Source of the DNA: Desmodesmus armatus
Taxonomy: Eukaryota > Chlorophyta > Chlorophyceae > Sphaeropleales > Scenedesmaceae
Length of the DNA: 64,000 nt
Direction of reading: 5' to 3'
NCBI GenBank assembly: GCA_007449985.2
Contig: VIIQ02000656.1
Span: 1-64,000, forward strand
In this document: positions 47,401 through 57,479 of the stretch, piece by piece
How the letters are laid out: each line of letters starts with the position of its first letter
How positions within the stretch are numbered: position 1 is the stretch's first letter
The notes under the pieces: generated by a model
Databases searched by the model: none
What the model was told of the DNA's origin: nothing
Seen by the model: the letters and a program-made list of their open reading frames with translations, nothing else
Program-made: the position numbers and the translations under genes

Positions 47401-50400
47401 CGCTATCCCAGCAGCAGCAGCAACAGCGGGTGCAGGGGTGGTGGCGTTACAAAGCACTGTGCCTGGTGTACTTGTATGAGTGGTTTGCTTACCTTCCTCT
47501 GCCAGGTACTGGACAGCGCTATCCCAGCAGCAGCAGCAACAGCGGGTGCAGGGGTGGTGGCGTTACAAAGCACTGTGCCTGGTGTAATGGTATGAGTGGT
47601 TGCCTTACCTTCCTCTGCCAGGTACTGGACAGCGCTATCCCAGCAGCAGCAGCAACAGCGGGTGCAGGGGTGGTGGCGTTACGAAGCACTGTGCCTGGTG
47701 TAATGGTATGAGTGGTTGCCTTACCTTCCTCTGCCAGGTACTGGACAGCGCTATCCCAGCAGCAGCAGCAACAGCGGGTGCAGGGGTGGTGGCGTTACGA
47801 AGCACTGTGCCTGGTGTACTGGTATGAGTGGTTGCCTTACCTTCCTCTGCCAGGTACAGCACAGCGCTATCTCAGCAGCAGCAGCAACAGCGGGTGCAGG
47901 GGTGGTGGCGTTACAAAGCACTGTGCCTGGTGTACTGGTATGAGTGGTTGCCTTACCTTCCTCTGCCAGGTACAGCACAGCGCTATCTCAGCAGCAGCAG
48001 CAACAGCGGGTGCAGGGGTGGTGGGGTTACAAAGCACTGTGCCTGGTGTACTGGTATGAGTGGTTGCCTTACCTTCCTCTGCCAGGTACAGCACATCGCT
48101 ATCTCAATAGCAGCAAACAGCGGGTGCAGGGGGGTGGGGTTACAAAGCACTGTGCCTGGTGTACTTGTATGAGTGGTTGCCTTACCTTCCTCTGCCAGGT
48201 ACTGGACAGCGCTATCCCAGCAGCAGCAGCAACAGCGGGTGCAGGGGTGGTGGCGTTACAAAGCACTGTGCCTGGTGTACTGGTATGAGTGGTTTGCTTA
48301 CCTTCCTCTGCCAGGTACTGGACAGCGCTATCTCAGCAGCAGCAGCAACAGCGGGTGCAGGGGTGGTGGGGTTACAAAGCACTGTGCCTGGTGTACTGGT
48401 ATGAGTGGTTGCCTTACCTTCCTCTGCCAGGTACAGCACAGCGCTATCTCAGCAGCAGCAGCAAACAGCGGGTGCAGGGGGGTGGGGTTACAAAGCACTG
48501 TGCCTGGTGTACTGGTATGAGTGGTTGCCTTACCTTCCTCTGCCAGGTACAGCACAGCGCTATCTCAGCAGCAGCAGCAACAGCGGGTGCAGGGGTGGTG
48601 GCGTTACAAAGCACTGTGCCTGGTGTACTGGTATGAGTGGTTGCCTTACCTTCCTCTGCCAGGTACTGGACAGCGCTATCTCAGCAGCAGCAGCAACAGC
48701 GGGTGCAGGGGTGGTGGCGTTACAAAGCACTGTGCCTGGTGTACTGGTATGAGTGGTTTGCTTACCTTCCTCTGCCAGGTACTGGACAGCGCTATCCCAG
48801 CAGCAGCAGCAACAGCGGGTGCAGGGGTGGTGGCGTTACAAAGCACTGTGCCTGGTGTACTGGTATGAGTGGTTGCCTTACCTTCCTCTGCCAGGTACAG
48901 CACAGCGCTATCTCAGCAGCAGCAGCAACAGCGGGTGCAGGGGTGGTGGGGTTACAAAGCACTGTGCCTGGTGTACTGGTATGAGTGGTTGCCTTACCTT
49001 CCTCTGCCAGGTACAGCACATCGCTATCTCAATAGCAGCAAACAGCGGGTGCAGGGGGGTGGGGTTACAAAGCACTGTGCCTGGTGTACTTGTATGAGTG
49101 GTTGCCTTACCTTCCTCTGCCAGGTACTGGACAGCGCTATCCCAGCAGCAGCAGCAAACAGCGGGTGCAGAGGTGGTGGGGTTACAAAGCACTGTGCCTG
49201 GTGTACTTGTATGAGTGGTTGCCTTACCTTCCTCTGCCAGGTACTGGACAGCGCTATCCCAGCAGCAGCAGCAACAGCGGGTGCAGGGGTGGTGGCGTTA
49301 CAAAGCACTGTGCCTGGTGTACTTGTATGAGTGGTTTGCTTACCTTCCTCTGCCAGGTACTGGACAGCGCTATCCCAGCAGCAGCAGCAACAACGGGTGC
49401 AGGGGTGGTGGCGTTACGAAGCACTGTGCCTGGTGTAATGGTATGAGTGGTTGCCTTACCTTCCTCTGCCAGGTACTGGACAGCGCTATCCCAGCAGCAG
49501 CAGCAACAGCGGGTGCAGGGGTGGTGGCGTTACGAAGCACTGTGCCTGGTGTACTGGTATGAGTGGTTGCCTTACCTTCCTCTGCCAGGTACAGCACAGC
49601 GCTATCTCAGCAGCAGCAGCAACAGCGGGTGCAGGGGTGGTGGCGTTACAAAGCACTGTGCCTGGTGTACTGGTATGAGTGGTTGCCTTACCTTCCTCTG
49701 CCAGGTACAGCACAGCGCTATCTCAGCAGCAGCAGCAACAGCGGGTGCAGGGGTGGTGGGGTTACAAAGCACTGTGCCTGGTGTACTGGTATGAGTGGTT
49801 GCCTTACCTTCCTCTGCCAGGTACAGCACATCGCTATCTCAATAGCAGCAAACAGCGGGTGCAGGGGGGTGGGGTTACAAAGCACTGTGCCTGGTGTACT
49901 TGTATGAGTGGTTGCCTTACCTTCCTCTGCCAGGTACTGGACAGCGCTATCCCAGCAGCAGCAGCAACAGCGGGTGCAGGGGTGGTGGCGTTACAAAGCA
50001 CTGTGCCTGGTGTACTGGTATGAGTGGTTTGCTTACCTTCCTCTGCCAGGTACTGGACAGCGCTATCCCAGCAGCAGCAGCAACAGCGGGTGCAGGGGTG
50101 GTGGCGTTACAAAGCACTGTGCCTGGTGTACTGGTATGAGTGGTTGCCTTACCTTCCTCTGCCAGGTACAGCACAGCGCTATCTCAGCAGCAGCAGCAAC
50201 AGCGGGTGCAGGGGTGGTGGCGTTACGAAGCACTGTGCCTGGTGTACTGGTATGAGTGGTTGCCTTACCTTCCTCTGCCAGGTACAGCACAGCGCTATCT
50301 CAGCAGCAGCAAACAGCGGGTGCAGGGGTGGTGGGGTTACAAAGCACTGTGCCTGGTGTACTTGTATGAGTGGTTGCCTTACCTTCCTCTGCCAGGTACT

Positions 50401-53400
50401 GGACAGCGCTATCTCAGCAGCAGCAGCAACAGCGGGTGCAGGGGTGGTGGCGTTACAAAGCACTGTGCCTGGTGTACTGGTATGAGTGGTTTGCTTACCT
50501 TCCTCTGCCAGGTACTGGACAGCGCTATCCCAGCAGCAGCAGCAACAGCGGGTGCAGGGGTGGTGGCGTTACAAAGCACTGTGCCTGGTGTACTGGTATG
50601 AGTGGTTGCCTTACCTTCCTCTGCCAGGTACAGCACAGCGCTATCTCAGCAGCAGCAGCAACAGCGGGTGCAGGGGTGGTGGGGTTACAAAGCACTGTGC
50701 CTGGTGTACTGGTATGAGTGGTTGCCTTACCTTCCTCTGCCAGGTACAGCACATCGCTATCTCAATAGCAGCAAACAGCGGGTGCAGGGGGGTGGGGTTA
50801 CAAAGCACTGTGCCTGGTGTACTTGTATGAGTGGTTGCCTTACCTTCCTCTGCCAGGTACTGGACAGCGCTATCCCAGCAGCAGCAGCAACAGCGGGTGC
50901 AGGGGTGGTGGCGTTACAAAGCACTGTGCCTGGTGTACTGGTATGAGTGGTTTGCTTACCTTCCTCTGCCAGGTACTGGACAGCGCTATCCCAGCAGCAG
51001 CAGCAACAGCGGGTGCAGGGGTGGTGGCGTTACAAAGCACTGTGCCTGGTGTACTTGTATGAGTGGTTTGCTTACCTTCCTCTGCCAGGTACTGGACAGC
51101 GCTATCCCAGCAGCAGCAGCAACAGCGGGTGCAGGGGTGGTGGCGTTACAAAGCACTGTGCCTGGTGTAATGGTATGAGTGGTTGCCTTACCTTCCTCTG
51201 CCAGGTACTGGACAGCGCTATCCCAGCAGCAGCAGCAACAGCGGGTGCAGGGGTGGTGGCGTTACGAAGCACTGTGCCTGGTGTAATGGTATGAGTGGTT
51301 GCCTTACCTTCCTCTGCCAGGTACTGGACAGCGCTATCCCAGCAGCAGCAGCAACAGCGGGTGCAGGGGTGGTGGCGTTACGAAGCACTGTGCCTGGTGT
51401 ACTGGTATGAGTGGTTGCCTTACCTTCCTCTGCCAGGTACAGCACAGCGCTATCTCAGCAGCAGCAGCAACAGCGGGTGCAGGGGTGGTGGCGTTACAAA
51501 GCACTGTGCCTGGTGTACTGGTATGAGTGGTTGCCTTACCTTCCTCTGCCAGGTACAGCACAGCGCTATCTCAGCAGCAGCAGCAACAGCGGGTGCAGGG
51601 GTGGTGGGGTTACAAAGCACTGTGCCTGGTGTACTGGTATGAGTGGTTGCCTTACCTTCCTCTGCCAGGTACAGCACATCGCTATCTCAATAGCAGCAAA
51701 CAGCGGGTGCAGGGGGGTGGGTTTACAAAGCACTGTGCCTGGTGTACTTGTATGAGTGGTTGCCTTACCTTCCTCTGCCAGGTACTGGACAGCGCTATCC
51801 CAGCAGCAGCAGCAACAGCGGGTGCAGGGGTGGTGGCGTTACAAAGCACTGTGCCTGGTGTACTGGTATGAGTGGTTTGCTTACCTTCCTCTGCCAGGTA
51901 CTGGACAGCGCTATCCCAGCAGCAGCAGCAACAGCGGGTGCAGGGGTGGTGGCGTTACAAAGCACTGTGCCTGGTGTACTGGTATGAGTGGTTGCCTTAC
52001 CTTCCTCTGCCAGGTACAGCACAGCGCTATCTCAGCAGCAGCAGCAACAGCGGGTGCAGGGGTGGTGGCGTTACGAAGCACTGTGCCTGGTGTACTGGTA
52101 TGAGTGGTTGCCTTACCTTCCTCTGCCAGGTACAGCACAGCGCTATCTCAGCAGCAGCAAACAGCGGGTGCAGGGGTGGTGGGGTTACAAAGCACTGTGC
52201 CTGGTGTACTTGTATGAGTGGTTGCCTTACCTTCCTCTGCCAGGTACTGGACAGCGCTATCTCAGCAGCAGCAGCAACAGCGGGTGCAGGGGTGGTGGCG
52301 TTACAAAGCACTGTGCCTGGTGTACTGGTATGAGTGGTTTGCTTACCTTCCTCTGCCAGGTACTGGACAGCGCTATCCCAGCAGCAGCAGCAACAGCGGG
52401 TGCAGGGGTGGTGGCGTTACAAAGCACTGTGCCTGGTGTACTGGTATGAGTGGTTGCCTTACCTTCCTCTGCCAGGTACAGCACAGCGCTATCTCAGCAG
52501 CAGCAGCAACAGCGGGTGCAGGGGTGGTGGGGTTACAAAGCACTGTGCCTGGTGTACTGGTATGAGTGGTTGCCTTACCTTCCTCTGCCAGGTACAGCAC
52601 ATCGCTATCTCAATAGCAGCAAACAGCGGGTGCAGGGGGGTGGGGTTACAAAGCACTGTGCCTGGTGTACTTGTATGAGTGGTTGCCTTACCTTCCTCTG
52701 CCAGGTACTGGACAGCGCTATCCCAGCAGCAGCAGCAACAGCGGGTGCAGGGGTGGTGGCGTTACAAAGCACTGTGCCTGGTGTACTGGTATGAGTGGTT
52801 TGCTTACCTTCCTCTGCCAGGTACTGGACAGCGCTATCCCAGCAGCAGCAGCAACAGCGGGTGCAGGGGTGGTGGCGTTACAAAGCACTGTGCCTGGTGT
52901 ACTTGTATGAGTGGTTTGCTTACCTTCCTCTGCCAGGTACTGGACAGCGCTATCCCAGCAGCAGCAGCAACAGCGGGTGCAGGGGTGGTGGCGTTACAAA
53001 GCACTGTGCCTGGTGTAATGGTATGAGTGGTTGCCTTACCTTCCTCTGCCAGGTACTGGACAGCGCTATCCCAGCAGCAGCAGCAACAGCGGGTGCAGGG
53101 GTGGTGGCGTTACGAAGCACTGTGCCTGGTGTAATGGTATGAGTGGTTGCCTTACCTTCCTCTGCCAGGTACTGGACAGCGCTATCCCAGCAGCAGCAGC
53201 AACAGCGGGTGCAGGGGTGGTGGCGTTACGAAGCACTGTGCCTGGTGTACTGGTATGAGTGGTTGCCTTACCTTCCTCTGCCAGGTACAGCACAGCGCTA
53301 TCTCAGCAGCAGCAGCAACAGCGGGTGCAGGGGTGGTGGCGTTACAAAGCACTGTGCCTGGTGTACTGGTATGAGTGGTTGCCTTACCTTCCTCTGCCAG

Positions 53401-55040
53401 GTACAGCACAGCGCTATCTCAGCAGCAGCAGCAACAGCGGGTGCAGGGGTGGTGGGGTTACAAAGCACTGTGCCTGGTGTACTGGTATGAGTGGTTGCCT
53501 TACCTTCCTCTGCCAGGTACAGCACAGCGCTATCTCAATAGCAGCAAACAGCGGGTGCAGGGGTGGTGGGGTTACAAAGCACTGTGCCTGGTGTACTGGT
53601 ATGAGTGGTTGCCTTACCTTCCTCTGCCAGGTACTGGACAGCGCTATCCCAGCAGCAGCAGCAACAGCGGGTGCAGGGGTGGTGGCGTTACAAAGCACTG
53701 TGCCTGGTGTACTGGTATGAGTGGTTTGCTTACCTTCCTCTGCCAGGTACTGGACAGCGCTATCCCAGCAGCAGCAGCAACAGCGGGTGCAGGGGTGGTG
53801 GCGTTACAAAGCACTGTGCCTGGTGTACTGGTATGAGTGGTTGCCTTACCTTCCTCTGCCAGGTACAGCACAGCGCTATCTCAGCAGCAGCAGCAACAGC
53901 GGGTGCAGGGGTGGTAGGGTTACAAAGCACTGTGCCTGGTGTACTGGTATGAGTGGTTGCCTTACCTTCCTCTGCCAGGTACAGCACATCGCTATCTCAA
54001 TAGCAGCAAACAGCGGGTGCAGGGGGGTGGGGTTACAAAGCACTGTGCCTGGTGTACTTGTATGAGTGGTTGCCTTACCTTCCTCTGCCAGGTACTGGAC
54101 AGCGCTATCCCAGCAGCAGCAGCAACAGCGGGTGCAGGGGTGGTGGCGTTACGAAGCACTGTGCCTGGTGTACTGGTATGAGTGGTTGCCTTACCTTCCT
54201 CTGCCAGGTACAGCACAGCGCTATCTCAGCAGCAGCAGCAACAGCGGGTGCAGGGGTGGTGGCGTTACAAAGCACTGTGCCTGGTGTACTGGTATGAGTG
54301 GTTGCCTTACCTTCCTCTGCCAGGTACAGCACAGCGCTATCTCAATAGCAGCAAACAGCGGGTGCAGGGGTGGTGGGGTTACAAAGCACTGTGCCTGGTG
54401 TACTGGTATGAGTGGTTGCCTTACCTTCCTCTGCCAGGTACTGGACAGCGCTATCCCAGCAGCAGCAGCAACAGCGGGTGCAGGGGTGGTGGCGTTACAA
54501 AGCACTGTGCCTGGTGTACTGGTATGAGTGGTTTGCTTACCTTCCTCTGCCAGGTACTGGACAGCGCTATCCCAGCAGCAGCAGCAACAGCGGGTGCAGG
54601 GGTGGTGGCGTTACAAAGCACTGTGCCTGGTGTACTGGTATGAGTGGTTGCCTTACCTTCCTCTGCCAGGTACAGCACAGCGCTATCTCAGCAGCAGCAG
54701 CAACAGCGGGTGCAGGGGTGGTGGCGTTACGAAGCACTGTGCCTGGTGTACTGGTATGAGTGGTTGCCTTACCTTCCTCTGCCAGGTACAGCACAGCGCT
54801 ATCTCAGCAGCAGCAGCAACAGCGGGTGCAGGGGTGGTGGCGTTACGAAGCACTGTGCCTGGTGTACTGGTATGAGTGGTTGCCTTACCTTCCTCTGCTA
54901 GGTACAGCACAGCGCTATCTCAGCAGCAGCAGCAACAGCGGGTGCAGGGGTGGTGGCGTTACGAAGCACTGTGCCTGGTGTACTGGTATGAGTGGTTGCC
55001 TTACCTTCCTCTGCTAGGTACGGGACAGTGCTATCCCAGC
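44478..55040. repeat. 116-bp satellite array, about 91 copies, with 8-mer and 16-mer higher-order structure
   Basis: Each unit has a CAG run, caacagcgggtgcaggggtgg, acaaagcactgtgcctggtg, tactggtatgagtgg, and cttaccttcctctgccaggt. Variants (tactgg/tacagc/tatagc; cccagcag/ctcagcag/ctcaatag; tttgctt/ttgcctt) recur in register. The variant containing acatcgctatctcaatag occurs at 46246, 47168, 48093, 49018, 49828, 50751, 51676, 52599 and 53986, mostly 922-925 bp apart, i.e. every 8 units. A larger 1848-bp period is visible (49447, 51295, 53143). Because 116 is not a multiple of 3 and units have few stops, long spurious ORFs appear on both strands; I do not consider them genes. Each unit carries AAG|GTAAGG, a perfect 5' splice site, on the minus strand. 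Confidence 0.95.
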
Positions 55041-55684
55041 AGCAGCCCCCCCCCCCCCCGGGTACACGGCCTGGGCAACACACACTTTTTGGGTCCGGCT
55101 GGTTGCCAGCGGTGTCGCAGCCTGCTGCACACCGTGCGGGTCCGATTCCCGCTGTTCCCTGCACATGTCACACATTCAAACCTGCCCTGGTAGCAATGCC
55201 CAACCACAGTCTGACAGAAATACCCCGGCTGCATATATCTGCAGCACGAGGTTGCCTACTGTGTGGGTTGCTGCAGCTTTCAAGCGCAGCAACAGCGACA
55301 TGCACTCACTTGCTCAGGTGAACTAGCATCCTTGCGTGTTCAGCTTGACCCCTACATCTGCAAGCGCAGCTTACAACATGGAAAATGACTATGCCACTTT
55401 GCTTCCATGTCCACACTGAGAGCTGAACCGACGTCTAAGTCTAATCAGACAACAATGCATGCAGCAAGAAGTGACCAGCGCTCAACATTGGCTAGCGCTC
55501 CTGAATTGATGCATCACAGCGCAGCGGCAGCAGGGGTCTCAGCAGCAACACTGCCCCTCCAACAGCTGCAGCACCGCCCCTCCTGACGGCATCAACATAC
55601 GCATTATTGTTTGGTGTCAACCATCCCTGTCAACCGCCCCTCACCGTTGTTTGATTCATCCTGCTGCATGCAACCAACTCAGTG
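55041..55684. other. Flank of the satellite with sequence shared with 42930-43060 and an echo of the ADP-ribosylglycohydrolase last exon
   Basis: 55070-55135 nearly matches 42945-43010 (ggttgccagcggtgt; cctgctgcacaccgtgc). About 55500-55600 resembles the 3' end of the exon at 55752-55947; a similar block lies at about 40690-40930. No intact gene. Confidence 0.6.
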
Positions 55685-55689
55685 TTACA
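55685..55689 (-). promoter_or_regulatory. Candidate polyadenylation signal TGTAA
   Basis: TGTAA on the minus strand (ttaca at 55685-55689), 63 nt past the ADP-ribosylglycohydrolase stop codon. TGTAA is the usual poly(A) signal of chlorophycean algae; position and strand fit. Confidence 0.5.
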
Positions 55690-55751
55690 TTCCCCTCCTG
55701 AGGCAACACAGTAAATATCAGAACCAAAAAACAGCAACACGACTTGCCGCA

Positions 55752-57448
55752 TCACAGCGCGGCAGCAGCAGGGACCTCAGCGCCAGCAGCAGCATCCCCA
55801 CCAGCAGCAGCAGCAGCCAACACAGCATCGACAAAGGCATCAATCTCCTTTCGGATGTTTGCTGAATCAGCCAGCCCTGTGATCAGCCGCTCAGGGATGC
55901 CACTCTCACCAGCTGCTGCACCCATGATGGCCCCGAGGGCGGAACCCCTGAACGCAAGCAGGATAACGAGAGCAGAACCAGACGTCAGTGGGTTTGTTTG
56001 GGAACTTGCATGCCGGTGCGCCCATGACACGCGCATATGTGTCAAGCAGTAGCCGCAGCAGCAGCAGCAGCAAGTACAGGCCGCTGTGCCCACGAAGGGT
56101 CCGAGGGCAGAACCTCTGAGAGCACAAGGGAGATGGTACGGCAGCGCCACCACACATCAGGGACGCGTTTGAAAATTACTGCACTGCACTGCCGCATGTA
56201 CGGCACTTTGATGTTGCCTGTAAAGCCACTGCGGCCCGTGGCAGTACCGCACTGTACTGTGTCTGACCTGTACTACACCTGAGACCTGATGAGCCTTGAA
56301 GAAGGCGAAACTAGTCGTCTGTAAGTTCGTTCACTCCACACGCACAATACAATCCGCCTGCTGCCTGGTCGCTGGTACTTCCCACATTGTCTGTACAACC
56401 GCAGGCTGCACTGTGCTACACGACCAGTACTGCACTGCACTGTGACCCCTACTGCACGCTGAAACCCTAATACTTCTCCACTGCCTTCCCTCACCTGTGG
56501 CAGTTCTCTCCCCCCACGTTTGTGTTGGCCAGCACTGCCTTCTCAAAACTGCCAGCGTACTTCCACGACAGGTAGAGCACTGACGGCCTGCAGGGGCACA
56601 GGGCAGCGGGATTTGTGTGTCAGACACCACATGTGTGTGTGTGTGTGTGTGGGGGGGGGGGGGTAGGTGCCCTGCACTCATGCAGCTTGAGTCAGGCCCT
56701 CAGTTTGGGACCACACAAATGCCATTTAGTGCACAGTGATGTAGGGGGAGGGCCGTAGGGTGCCAGCACTGCCTTCTCAAACTGTCACTGTGACGGTCGT
56801 AGTACTTCCACGACAGGTACAGCACGGACGGCCTGGGGGGGGGGGGGGTGTAAGACACATGGACAGTGTGTGCTTTTGGGGGGTCAGGTGGGGTGGGGGA
56901 GAGTGTCTGATGCCCCGAAGAAGGGGGGGGCATGTGCAGATGCACTGCACTCATGCGGCATGAGGGCCTCAGTTTGAGACCACACAACTGTCATCAGTGA
57001 TATGGGAGGGGGGGTGGGGGGGTCAGCACTGCCTACTCAAAAACGCACCATGAGTCTTCAATGTAGTAGGCGCTGCCAAACACCCCGTGCACGATGTTGA
57101 CGTCATTCTAGGCCTTGTCAGCCCAATGGGGGGGGGGTATTTATGGGGGGTGGGGGGTGGGGGTGTTACGGGGGGTTTAAAGGGGGGGAGTAAGAGAGAG
57201 GGGGGGGGGGCGTGCTCAGGAATGGTGGGGTCAGGAAGGGACACTCCCACACACGCACCATGAGTCTTCAATGTAGCAGGCGCTGCCAAACACCCATGCA
57301 CGATGTTGACATCGTTCCAGGCCTTGTCAGCCAGCTCCTGGGGGTTGAACCGCACACGACGGGCCTCAACAGCAGCAAGGTCCTTCAATGGCTCACCCTA
57401 CAGCAGCAGTAGCAGCAGAAGAAGTGATGATGGCAGAGGGAATGTATA

Positions 57449-57479
<31 letters not shown>

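Noticed and set aside
55135..55155. T-arm-like gcgggtccgattcccgc near the satellite edge
   Set aside because: The 7-bp acceptor stem and D arm are missing, and the related block at 42950 lacks the motif.
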